Assembly (NCBI GenBank): GCA_002293295.1
Contig: DBCY01000142.1
Coordinates: 31,437-36,945, forward strand
Direction of reading: 5' to 3'
Origin: Ruminococcus sp. UBA946
GTDB taxonomy: Bacteria > Bacillota > Clostridia > Oscillospirales > Ruminococcaceae
Length of the DNA stretch: 5,509 bases
Shown: positions 1-5,008 of the stretch, piece after piece
How positions within the stretch are numbered: the first letter of the stretch is position 1
Layout: every line of letters starts with the position of its first letter
The notes under the pieces: generated by a model
Seen by the model: the letters and a program-made list of their open reading frames with translations, nothing else
Databases searched by the model: none
What the model was told of the DNA's origin: nothing
Made by a program: the position numbers and the translations under genes

Positions 1-29
1 TGTTAATTTTTAATTGTTAATTAGTACTA
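1..29 (+). repeat. Right end of interspersed MITE-like repeat (copy 1, cut by window start)
   Basis: This AT-rich stretch matches the right end of the full repeat copy at 372-480. Both read GTTAATTTTTAATTGTTAAT before the terminal bases. It ends in AGTAC followed by TA (28-29), close to the GGCAC-TA end of the inverted copy at 2444-2531. The left part of the element, with its palindrome, would lie before the window. It sits just upstream of the rpsU leader and has the same orientation as copies 2 and 4. Confidence 0.75.
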
Positions 30-37
30 GTAGTAAA

Positions 38-62
38 CCTCTGCCTTTGCGGCAAAGGGAGG
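38..62 (+). promoter_or_regulatory. Hairpin covering the rpsU ribosome binding site
   Basis: CCTC (38-41) and CCTTTG (44-49) can pair with CAAAGG (53-58) and GAGG (59-62). This gives a ten-pair stem with a 2-nt bulge at 42-43 and a CGG loop at 50-52. The 3' arm contains the whole GGGAGG Shine-Dalgarno sequence (57-62) of rpsU, 7 nt before its ATG, so the folded form should hide the ribosome binding site. The pairing is visible; a regulatory role is inferred. The hairpin could instead be a second repeat unit or a chance result of the purine-rich binding site. Confidence 0.5.
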
Positions 63-69
63 GAATCAA

Positions 70-243
70 ATGGCTGAAATTCGTGTTGGTAAAAACGAAT
101 CCTTGGATACTGCTCTTAAACGCTTTAAGAGAAGCTGCGCCAAGGACGGCGTTATTGCTGAAGTTCGTAAAAGAGAGCACTATGAGAAGCCTTCGGTAAA
201 ACGTAAAAAGAAATCCGAAGCTGCTCGTAAGCGTAAATATTAA
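70..243 (+). CDS. rpsU: 30S ribosomal protein bS21
   Basis: This 57-residue, strongly basic protein is bS21, a late-assembling protein of the small ribosomal subunit near the platform and the 3' end of 16S rRNA, where it aids initiation. It opens MAEIRVGKNESLDTALKRFK, the usual start of the family, continues with RSCAKDGVIAEVRKREHYEK, and ends in a Lys/Arg-rich tail (KRKKKSEAARKRKY). The length is normal for the family. The ATG at 70 is set by GGGAGG at 57-62. An overlapping frame from 14 to 199 is a shadow. The gene stands alone: repeat sequence lies upstream and an intrinsic terminator downstream. Its ribosome binding site lies in a predicted hairpin, which suggests control at translation, but this is inferred. 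Confidence 0.97.
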   Translation: MAEIRVGKNESLDTALKRFKRSCAKDGVIAEVRKREHYEKPSVKRKKKSEAARKRKY

Positions 244-267
244 TAGCAGGATTTAACGCTTAACCGC

Positions 268-300
268 AAACCGGGCAGAGATTACTCTGTCCGGTTTTAA
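268..300 (+). terminator. Intrinsic terminator of rpsU
   Basis: The arms 269-280 (AACCGGGCAGAG) and 285-296 (CTCTGTCCGGTT) form a 12-bp stem with one G-U pair around an ATTA loop, extendable by an A-T pair (268/297). The run TTTT overlaps the 3' arm at 295-298. It starts 24 nt after the rpsU stop codon and is the strongest terminator-like structure in the window, so rpsU is very likely its own transcription unit. Confidence 0.88.
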
Positions 301-312
301 TATAATAACCGC

Positions 313-330
313 TAGTATTAATTGGTACTA
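313..330 (+). repeat. Remnant of a repeat right end
   Basis: TATTAATTGGTACTA (316-330) resembles the terminus of the inverted copy at 2444-2531, which reads TATTAATTGGCACTA on the minus strand. It ends in GGTAC followed by TA. Only this short end can be recognised, so it may be a decayed or truncated element. GGTACTA (324-330) is an exact inverted match to TAGTACC (372-378), the left end of the next copy. Confidence 0.45.
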
Positions 331-348
331 AAGTTGCACGCAGCGGAA

Positions 349-370
349 AGCCGTTTAATTTTAAACGGCT
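349..370. repeat. Perfect palindrome in the rpsU-yqeG intergenic region
   Basis: AGCCGTTTAA (349-358) and TTAAACGGCT (361-370) are perfect reverse complements separated by TT. An RNA hairpin could form with eight or more pairs. Neither side carries a T run, so it is not a convincing terminator. It lies between the repeat-end remnant at 313-330 and the full copy starting at 372. With these it accounts for most of the 258-bp gene-free stretch 244-501. Function unknown. Confidence 0.55.
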
Positions 371-371
371 A

Positions 372-480
372 TAGTACCTTAATAACAACTAAAAGTTGCG
401 AATAATAAACAAAAATCATACCGCCGCAGGCGGTATACCACCATTGTTAATCGTTAATTTTTAATTGTTAATTGTTACTG
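372..480 (+). repeat. Interspersed MITE-like repeat, full copy 2
   Basis: This is the most complete copy in the window. It begins TA-GTACCTTAATAACAAC, contains the palindrome ATACCGCC (418-425) / GCA / GGCGGTAT (429-436), continues CCACCATTG into an AT-rich half with GTTAAT/TTAATT motifs, and ends near GTTAC at 474-478. Copy 4 matches its left half, copy 1 its right end, and the inverted copy 3 covers both halves. Its last bases include a TTG (472-474) in frame with the next gene, but the SD-supported start lies at 502. On the minus strand the palindrome is followed by GATTTTTG, which resembles an intrinsic terminator. It encodes no protein. A non-autonomous mobile element is inferred. Confidence 0.8.
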
Positions 481-501
481 TGGTTTATCGGAGATGTTTT
501 T

Positions 502-990
502 ATGCTCTTTAAGCCTACGGCGGCTTTTCGGACAATACTTGATATTACTCCTGATGTTTTAAGAAAAATGCAGGTTAAAGCTTTGATTCTTGACCTTGAC
601 AACACCCTAACCACACATAATAATCCCGAGCCTGCCGAGGGTGTAACCGAGTGGATAGAAACCATGCGCACAAACGGCGTTAAGCTTTTAATCCTTTCAA
701 ACAACAGTGCGGAGCGGGTAAAACCCTTCGCTGACATGCTGAAGCTGGGTTTTATACCTGACGGTGCAAAACCTCTTAGCGTCGGATATAAAAAGGCTGT
801 AAAGGAACTCGGAGTAAAAAGGAAATATATATGCGGGGTGGGCGACCAGATTTTCACCGATATTCTGGGAGCGAACATAACCGGAATAAAATCGATTTTC
901 ACTGTACCCATCGAATCTGAGAACAGTATATTCTTTAAAATAAAGAGAACGGCGGAGAAACCCTTTCTGCCTAAAAAATTCGGGGGTTAA
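502..990 (+). CDS. yqeG: YqeG family HAD phosphatase (subclass IIIA)
   Basis: A 162-residue haloacid dehalogenase-type phosphatase with every core motif: DLDNT (31-35, nucleophile D31 and acid D33), LSNN (65-68, motif II Ser66), AKP (89-91, Lys90) and GDQIFTD (114-120, metal-binding acids). The N-terminal FRTILDITPDVLRKMQVKAL and overall length match Bacillus YqeG. The yeast member of this subfamily, Gep4, removes the phosphate of phosphatidylglycerophosphate, so a role in phosphatidylglycerol synthesis is likely but not proven here. The ATG at 502 is chosen because GGAG (490-493) lies 8 nt upstream and the protein then starts MLFKP. An earlier in-frame TTG at 472 lies in the repeat and lacks a binding site. 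It is the first gene of the unit with the TIM barrel and fic genes, 38 nt before the former. Confidence 0.92.
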   Translation: MLFKPTAAFRTILDITPDVLRKMQVKALILDLDNTLTTHNNPEPAEGVTEWIETMRTNGVKLLILSNNSAERVKPFADMLKLGFIPDGAKPLSVGYKKAVKELGVKRKYICGVGDQIFTDILGANITGIKSIFTVPIESENSIFFKIKRTAEKPFLPKKFGG

Positions 991-1028
991 TAATTTAAAG
1001 GCAAAATATACCGGAGGAAGTGTATAAT

Positions 1029-1913
1029 ATGTGCGTCAGGTTCGGCACCGCGGGGATACCTTCAAGCTTCTCCGCAATGGGATATAAAAAAACCTTGCAG
1101 GTAGGGGAGTACCTGGAAAAGTTTTCACTGAACCATTTTGAGTACCAGTGCGGTCAGGGAGTGACCATAGGCGAAAAATCGGCTGTTCTGTTCGGTGAAG
1201 CCCTTGCAAAAAAAAATATAAGCGTTTCGCTTCATGCTCCCTATTATATTTCATTATCCGGCATAGAAGAGGAAAAACGCCTTAACTCGGTAAACTATAT
1301 TTTAAAATCGGCAGCAGCGGTTAAAAATATGGGCGGCGACAGAATTATAATACATAGCGGTTCCTGCGCGAAAATGCCGCGTGAAGCTGCTCTTTCCATG
1401 GCTGTTGACACCATGCGTCTTGCGAGGAGGACGCTTATTGAAAACGAACTTGAAAATATCCGGTGCTGTCCCGAAACGATGGGAAAAATCAATCAGCTCG
1501 GAGATTTGCATGAGGTTATTGAAATATGCAAATCGGATGAATCTTTTATACCCTGTATTGATTTCGGGCATCTTAACGCCCGTACCTTCGGGGGGATTAA
1601 GGGCATCAGTGATTATAAGAAAATACTTGATATGATAGAAAACGAACTCGGCAGTGAAAGGCTTAAGACCTTCCATGCGCATTTTTCTAAAATAGAATAT
1701 ACCCAAAACGGCGGAGAGAAAAAGCATCTGACCTTTTCGGATGAGATTTACGGACCGAATTTTGAACCGCTTTTAGAGCTTGTTTATAAAAAATCCCTTT
1801 CCCCCGTTTTTATCTGCGAAAGCGACGGGACTCAGGCGGAGGACGCAAAAACCATGATGGATTATTATCACGGACTGAATGATGATGTTTACAGGAGTGA
1901 TACCTTATGCTGA
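1029..1913 (+). CDS. Endonuclease IV-like TIM barrel protein (AP endonuclease family 2)
   Basis: This 294-residue cytoplasmic protein has the xylose isomerase-like TIM barrel fold of endonuclease IV, which cuts DNA at abasic sites using three metal ions. Likely metal ligands are H69 (SLHAPYYI), H109 (IIHSGS), E149 (CPETMG), D178 and H181 (IDFGH), H216 (FHAHFSK), H233 (EKKHLTF) and E264 (ICESDG), in the order seen in E. coli Nfo. The Asp two residues before the H233 equivalent in Nfo (DRH) appears to be Lys231. This divergence leaves the substrate open: abasic-site DNA repair or sugar isomerase/epimerase-type chemistry. ATG 1029 is preferred (GGAGG at 1013-1017, 11 nt away); the in-frame GTG at 1020 is only 2 nt from that site. 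The 3' end overlaps fic by 7 nt. Confidence 0.85.
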   Translation: MCVRFGTAGIPSSFSAMGYKKTLQVGEYLEKFSLNHFEYQCGQGVTIGEKSAVLFGEALAKKNISVSLHAPYYISLSGIEEEKRLNSVNYILKSAAAVKNMGGDRIIIHSGSCAKMPREAALSMAVDTMRLARRTLIENELENIRCCPETMGKINQLGDLHEVIEICKSDESFIPCIDFGHLNARTFGGIKGISDYKKILDMIENELGSERLKTFHAHFSKIEYTQNGGEKKHLTFSDEIYGPNFEPLLELVYKKSLSPVFICESDGTQAEDAKTMMDYYHGLNDDVYRSDTLC

Positions 1914-2446
1914 ATAATACAGATGAAAAAAGCAGGCTTAATGCGTATAATCTTTTTGACAGCGGTTATATTGACAGAATCGAAGCCGGTACCGTTGAGG
2001 GATTGCTGGAGATACACCGTTTTTTATTTGACGGGTTATATAAGTTTGCCGGAAAAATCCGTGATAAAAACATATCAAAAGGGAGTTTCAGGTTTGCAAG
2101 CGCTCTGTATCTGAAAGAAAGTCTGACGATAATTGAAAAAATGCCTGAAACCTCATTTGAAAAGATTATAGAAAAGTATGTTGAAATGAATATCGCGCAC
2201 CCATTTATGGAAGGCAACGGAAGAAGCTGCCGTATATGGCTGGATTTAATTCTGAAAAAGAACATGAGGCAGTGCGTTGACTGGAGCAAGGTTGACAAAT
2301 ATGCATATTTAAGCGCAATGGAACGCAGTCCCGTGAATGATTTGGAAATACGCACCCTTTTAAAGCCGGCTCTGACCGATAAAATTGACAGCCGTGAAAT
2401 TTTCATAAAGGGAATTGAACAGTCATATTATTATGAAACGCACTAG
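1907..2446 (+). CDS. Fic family protein AMP-transferase, class III-like
   Basis: A 179-residue single-domain Fic protein. Fic enzymes move AMP from ATP onto hydroxyl side chains of target proteins. The motif HPFMEGNGRSCR (98-109) is complete: catalytic H98, acidic E102, the GNGR phosphate loop and R109. The YKFAGKIRDKNISKGSFRFA segment (45-64) fits the target-docking flap region. WLDLILKKN, DWSKVDKYAYLSAMERSP and ALTDKIDSREIFIKGI resemble the small Neisseria/Helicobacter-type proteins. The C-terminus SYYYETH places S173-x-x-x-E177 where class III proteins carry the autoinhibitory (S/T)xxxE(G/N) motif; here Thr follows the Glu. No separate antitoxin gene is seen, as expected for self-inhibited proteins. 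AGGAG (1893-1897) and the 7-nt ATGCTGA overlap with the previous gene suggest coupled translation. Targets are unknown. The stop codon lies at the edge of repeat copy 3. Confidence 0.93.
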   Translation: MLNNTDEKSRLNAYNLFDSGYIDRIEAGTVEGLLEIHRFLFDGLYKFAGKIRDKNISKGSFRFASALYLKESLTIIEKMPETSFEKIIEKYVEMNIAHPFMEGNGRSCRIWLDLILKKNMRQCVDWSKVDKYAYLSAMERSPVNDLEIRTLLKPALTDKIDSREIFIKGIEQSYYYETH

Positions 2447-2531
2447 TGCCAATTAATAATTAAAAATTTACAATCAACAATGGTGGTATCCCGTCTGAGG
2501 CGGTATGATTTTTATTAGTTATGAGGCACTG
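2444..2531 (-). repeat. Interspersed MITE-like repeat, inverted copy 3
   Basis: Read on the minus strand this copy has the family order: GTGCCTCATAAC, ATACCGCC palindrome, CCACCATTGTTGATTG, then AATTATTAATTGGCAC and TA. It lacks about 20 bp of the left half seen in copies 2 and 4. The outer bases ACTAGTGCC (2442-2450) and GGCACTGGT (2525-2533) form an inverted repeat with one mismatch. Both ends carry GTGCC where the left ends of copies 2 and 4 carry GTACC. The left boundary TA (2444-2445) is the first part of the fic stop codon TAG. Confidence 0.82.
2488..2514 (+). terminator. Possible terminator of the yqeG-TIM-fic unit, carried by repeat copy 3
   Basis: ATCCCGTC (2488-2495) pairs with GGCGGTAT (2499-2506) across a TGA loop, with one C-T mismatch and one G-U pair, and is followed by GATTTTTATT (T run 2509-2513). 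The stem is short and imperfect, but its place 42 nt after the fic stop and the T run fit an intrinsic terminator. In this orientation the repeat palindrome faces the right way to end the upstream unit. Confidence 0.45.
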
Positions 2532-2572
2532 GTATAAGGCATTAATATCATTTTTTACAGAACGGAGTTATT

Positions 2573-3010
2573 ATGAAGAATGTTCTTATTATTAACGGTC
2601 CTAATCTGAATTTGCTCGGAGGACGCGAACCGGAAATTTACGGAAACGATACCCTGGAAAGTATTTGTGACGAGGTAAAAGCAAAAGCATCGGAGCTTGG
2701 TTTTGACGGCTGTGAATTTTTTCAGTCAAACCATGAGGGTTTTATCATAGACCGTATCCATTCAGCACGTTCGGATAAATGCGGAATAATCCTGAACGCG
2801 GGAGCTTTGACGCACTACAGCTATGCTGTAAGGGACGCTGCTGCCGGTATAGACATTCCCGTTATTGAGGTTCATATTTCAAATATATACAAGCGGGAGG
2901 AATTCCGTCACAATTCGGTGATTGCCCCTGCCTGCGAGGGACAAATATGCGGTTTCGGGAAATTCGGGTATATTCTGGCTTTGCATGCTTTAAATGAAAT
3001 AATAAAATGA
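2573..3010 (+). CDS. aroQ: 3-dehydroquinate dehydratase, type II
   Basis: A 145-residue type II dehydroquinase, which converts 3-dehydroquinate to 3-dehydroshikimate in the shikimate pathway to aromatic amino acids, usually as a dodecamer in the cytoplasm. It opens with INGPNLNLLGGREPEIYG (7-24), which holds active-site R18 and catalytic Y23. Next come FFQSNHEGFIID (49-60), ILNAGALTHYSYAVRDA (73-89, with N75 and H81), and IEVHISNIYKREEFRHNS (98-115, with H101 and R112). Length and motifs are typical, except that the common NPGA is NAGA and THTS is THYS. The start is set by GGAG (2564-2567). The gene follows repeat copy 3 and lies 50 nt before the peptidase gene, with no terminator between, so the two are probably co-transcribed. 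No clear promoter is seen; TGGTATAAG (2530-2538), at the repeat edge, is a weak extended -10 candidate. Confidence 0.97.
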   Translation: MKNVLIINGPNLNLLGGREPEIYGNDTLESICDEVKAKASELGFDGCEFFQSNHEGFIIDRIHSARSDKCGIILNAGALTHYSYAVRDAAAGIDIPVIEVHISNIYKREEFRHNSVIAPACEGQICGFGKFGYILALHALNEIIK

Positions 3011-3060
3011 ATATTTACGGTGTATAATAAAGCAATTTTTTATGCTGGGACTGGAGATTT

Positions 3061-4134
3061 ATGGATAACATTCGGAAATTAATTACCAAAATGCCTGTTG
3101 ATGCGGACTGCGCCGTTATCACTTCCGATGTAAACCGGAGATACTTTACAGGAATGGACTCCTCCGCGGGGACGCTTTTGGTTTTTCGCCATGATGAAGT
3201 TTCATACCTGATAATAGATTTCAGGTATTATGAAAAAGCAAGGGAAATTGTGAAAAACTGCACTGTGATTAAAACGGATGATTATTATTCGCAGCTTACG
3301 GAGCTTTTCAAAAGGCATAATATAAAAAAAGCTATGATTGAAGCCGATACCCTGACGGTTTCAATGCTTAATAAATTAAGAGGAAATATACATAATGCAA
3401 TATTCGACGAATCATCATCTCTTAGTATTATTATAAACAAAATACGTTCAGTCAAAACAAAGGATGAAATAAATAAAATCATATCAGCCCAGAGGATTGC
3501 CGAAAAGGTATTCGAAAATGCTTTGGACTTCATAAAAACAGGCGTTACCGAAAAACAGCTCGCTTATTTTATTGATGATTATATGCTAAGGAACGGAGCC
3601 GATGAGCCGTCTTTCAGGACGATTGTTCTGAGCGGCAATAACACTTCGGTTCCGCACGGCGCGCCTTCCGGCAGGGAAATCAGCGGCGGCGAATTCATCC
3701 TGATGGATTTCGGAGCCGTTTATGAAGGTTACCGTTCAGATATGACAAGAACCGTATGCCTGGGATGCCCGGGCGATGAAATGGTCAGGGTATACGAAAT
3801 TGTTCTTAAAGCTCAGAGGCTTGCCCTGAAAGAATTTAAAGCCGGAAAGGTATGCAGGGATATTGACGCAGCCGCGAGGAATTATATTAATGACAAAGGT
3901 TACGGCATTTATTTCGGACACGGTCTCGGTCACAGCGCCGGCCTTGAAATCCATGAAAGCCCCGCCTGCAACACAAAGGATGAAACCGTACTGGAACCGG
4001 GAGTTATAATGACCTGCGAGCCGGGTATCTATCTTCCGGAAAAATTCGGCGTCCGTATTGAAGACATGGCCGTCATAACGGAAAACGGCTGTGAGAATAT
4101 TACTAAGTCCCCAAAGAATCTGATTTTACTCTGA
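3061..4134 (+). CDS. Xaa-Pro aminopeptidase, M24B family
   Basis: A 357-residue M24 metallopeptidase of the aminopeptidase P / prolidase type, which removes residues N-terminal to proline or cleaves Xaa-Pro dipeptides. An N-terminal creatinase-like domain (about 1-125, with ITSDVNRRYFTG at 20-31) precedes the pita-bread catalytic domain. The five metal ligands are present: D216 and D227 (LMDFGAVYEGYRSDMTRT), H291 (FGHGLGHSAG), E320 (TCEPGIYLP) and E334 (GVRIEDMAV). Supporting histidines are H199 (VPHGAP) and H298 (EIHESP). There is no signal peptide, so it is cytoplasmic. The start follows GGAG at 3053-3056 with a short 4-nt gap; the codons before 3061 give no better start. It lies between aroQ and efp, as in many Clostridia. 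Motifs cannot separate aminopeptidase P from prolidase. Confidence 0.94.
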   Translation: MDNIRKLITKMPVDADCAVITSDVNRRYFTGMDSSAGTLLVFRHDEVSYLIIDFRYYEKAREIVKNCTVIKTDDYYSQLTELFKRHNIKKAMIEADTLTVSMLNKLRGNIHNAIFDESSSLSIIINKIRSVKTKDEINKIISAQRIAEKVFENALDFIKTGVTEKQLAYFIDDYMLRNGADEPSFRTIVLSGNNTSVPHGAPSGREISGGEFILMDFGAVYEGYRSDMTRTVCLGCPGDEMVRVYEIVLKAQRLALKEFKAGKVCRDIDAAARNYINDKGYGIYFGHGLGHSAGLEIHESPACNTKDETVLEPGVIMTCEPGIYLPEKFGVRIEDMAVITENGCENITKSPKNLILL

Positions 4135-4220
4135 ACGAACAGTAAACCATCTTAATATTAAGCTTTTATATGTTTTTTGGATAATTTTATAGACAATATA
4201 CTAAAATGTGTAAAAAACTA

Positions 4221-4249
4221 TTGCAAATAAAACCAAGATGTAGTAGAAT
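4221..4249 (+). promoter_or_regulatory. Sigma-A-type promoter of efp
   Basis: TTGCAA (4221-4226, consensus TTGACA) is followed after exactly 17 bp by TAGAAT (4244-4249, consensus TATAAT). Transcription would start near 4256 and give a leader of about 40 nt that ends in the GGAGG site. The 159-bp gap after the peptidase gene has no strong terminator; the perfect palindrome CTTAATATTAAG (4151-4162) is weak. efp may therefore be read both from its own promoter and by read-through from aroQ and the peptidase gene. Confidence 0.7.
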
Positions 4250-4293
4250 ATATTTATAACATATATGTACAATAAAATTCGGAGGTATTTTTT

Positions 4294-4851
4294 ATGATAA
4301 CGGCAGGAGATTTCAGAAACGGCATAACCTTTGAGGAAGACGGCAATGTACTTCAGATTGTTGAATTCCAGCATGTTAAGCCGGGCAAGGGAGCTGCTTT
4401 CGTAAGAACTAAAATCAAGAATGTCATTACAGGCTCTGTAATTGAAAAAAGCTATAATCCTTCCGCAAAATTCCCGTCTGCTTTCGTTGAAAGGAAGGAT
4501 ATGGAGTATTCCTATTCGGACGGGGACCTTTATTACTTTATGGACCAGGAAACCTATGAGCAGATTCCCATCAGCAAAACGGAGCTTTCCGACAACTTCA
4601 GATTCGTCAAGGAACAGATGATATGCAAGGTTTGCTCGTATAAGGGCAAGGTTTTTGCCGTTGAACCCCCGAACTTTGTCGACCTTAAGGTAACCCAGAC
4701 CGACCCGGGCTTCAGAGGGGACACCGCGACAAATGCCACTAAACCCGCCGTCCTTGAAACCGGCGCGGAAATAAAGGTGCCTCTCTTCATTGACGAGGGT
4801 GATATGGTCCGTATTGACACACGCACAAGCGAATATATGGAAAGAGCCTGA
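4294..4851 (+). CDS. efp: Translation elongation factor P
   Basis: EF-P binds the ribosome between the P and E sites and relieves stalling at consecutive prolines. The protein has 185 residues, the normal length, with three beta-barrel domains: an N-terminal KOW-like domain (about 1-62), a middle OB domain (about 65-125, with YSDGDLYYFMDQETYEQI) and a C-terminal OB domain (about 128-185, with the signature GDTATNATKPAVLETG). The tip loop reads KPGKGAAF with K32, at the modified-lysine position of Bacillus EF-P, where it carries 5-aminopentanol. No EpmA/EpmB-type modification genes are in the window. The start is set by GGAGG (4281-4285), 8 nt upstream. A CKVC pair (C111, C114) in the middle domain is not part of the usual family signature as I recall it. 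Its proximity to an Xaa-Pro peptidase gene is common in Firmicutes. Confidence 0.98.
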   Translation: MITAGDFRNGITFEEDGNVLQIVEFQHVKPGKGAAFVRTKIKNVITGSVIEKSYNPSAKFPSAFVERKDMEYSYSDGDLYYFMDQETYEQIPISKTELSDNFRFVKEQMICKVCSYKGKVFAVEPPNFVDLKVTQTDPGFRGDTATNATKPAVLETGAEIKVPLFIDEGDMVRIDTRTSEYMERA

Positions 4852-4905
4852 ATCTGATGCCGTCAGGGCATGAAAATATAAGATAATGGTTTTTCATTGC
4901 ATAAT

Positions 4906-4984
4906 GGTATATAATAATACCGCATAGACTTAAATCTGTTTTTCTAATCAGATAAAAAATTTAAAGTTCTGCCCGAAAGGCGGA
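4906..4984 (+). promoter_or_regulatory. Leader region of the CD1247-like gene, possible -10 box and hairpin
   Basis: In the 157-bp gap after efp, TATAAT (4910-4915) is a perfect -10 match but has no good -35 box at 16-18 bp, so the promoter call is weak. It lies in an inverted repeat GGTAT (4906-4910) / ATACC (4917-4921). Further down, TCTGCC (4968-4973) can pair with GGCGGA (4979-4984), with one G-U pair, around CGAAA, ending about 8 nt before the AAGGA binding site. A short hairpin ATGCC/GGCAT (4857-4871) right after efp lacks a T run and is not a convincing terminator. Confidence 0.3.
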
Positions 4985-5008
4985 CATGCGGAAAGGATGG
5001 TCATAATA

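Noticed and set aside
14..199. Open frame on + strand overlapping rpsU
   Set aside because: It lacks a ribosome binding site, starts in the repeat and overlaps the well-supported bS21 frame; its translation resembles no known family.
444..473. Promoter for yqeG inside repeat copy 2 (TTGTTA with a TTAATT-like -10)
   Set aside because: The -10 match is poor, and the AT-rich repeat offers many equally weak pairs by chance.
472..501. TTG at 472 as an alternative start for the YqeG protein
   Set aside because: It lies within the repeat, has no Shine-Dalgarno sequence and would add ten residues not expected for the family; ATG 502 has GGAG 8 nt upstream.
468..911. Minus-strand open frame antisense to yqeG, and similar minus-strand frames under the other genes
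   Set aside because: They mirror strongly supported + strand genes, lack recognisable domains, and show no convincing ribosome binding sites.
1020..1028. GTG at 1020 as the start of the TIM barrel gene
   Set aside because: It is only 2 nt from GGAGG, too close for normal initiation; ATG 1029 fits better and gives a typical N-terminus.
372..2531. Composite transposon made of inverted copies 2 and 3 around yqeG, the TIM gene and fic
   Set aside because: The enclosed genes include core-type yqeG, there is no transposase, and no matching target duplication flanks the segment.
4177..4202. Second promoter upstream of efp (TTGGAT and TATACT)
   Set aside because: The 14-bp spacing is too short for a sigma-A promoter; the pair at 4221-4249 has 17-bp spacing.
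4857..4871. Terminator directly after efp (ATGCC/GGCAT hairpin)
   Set aside because: The stem has only five pairs and is followed by GAAAATATAAG instead of a T run.
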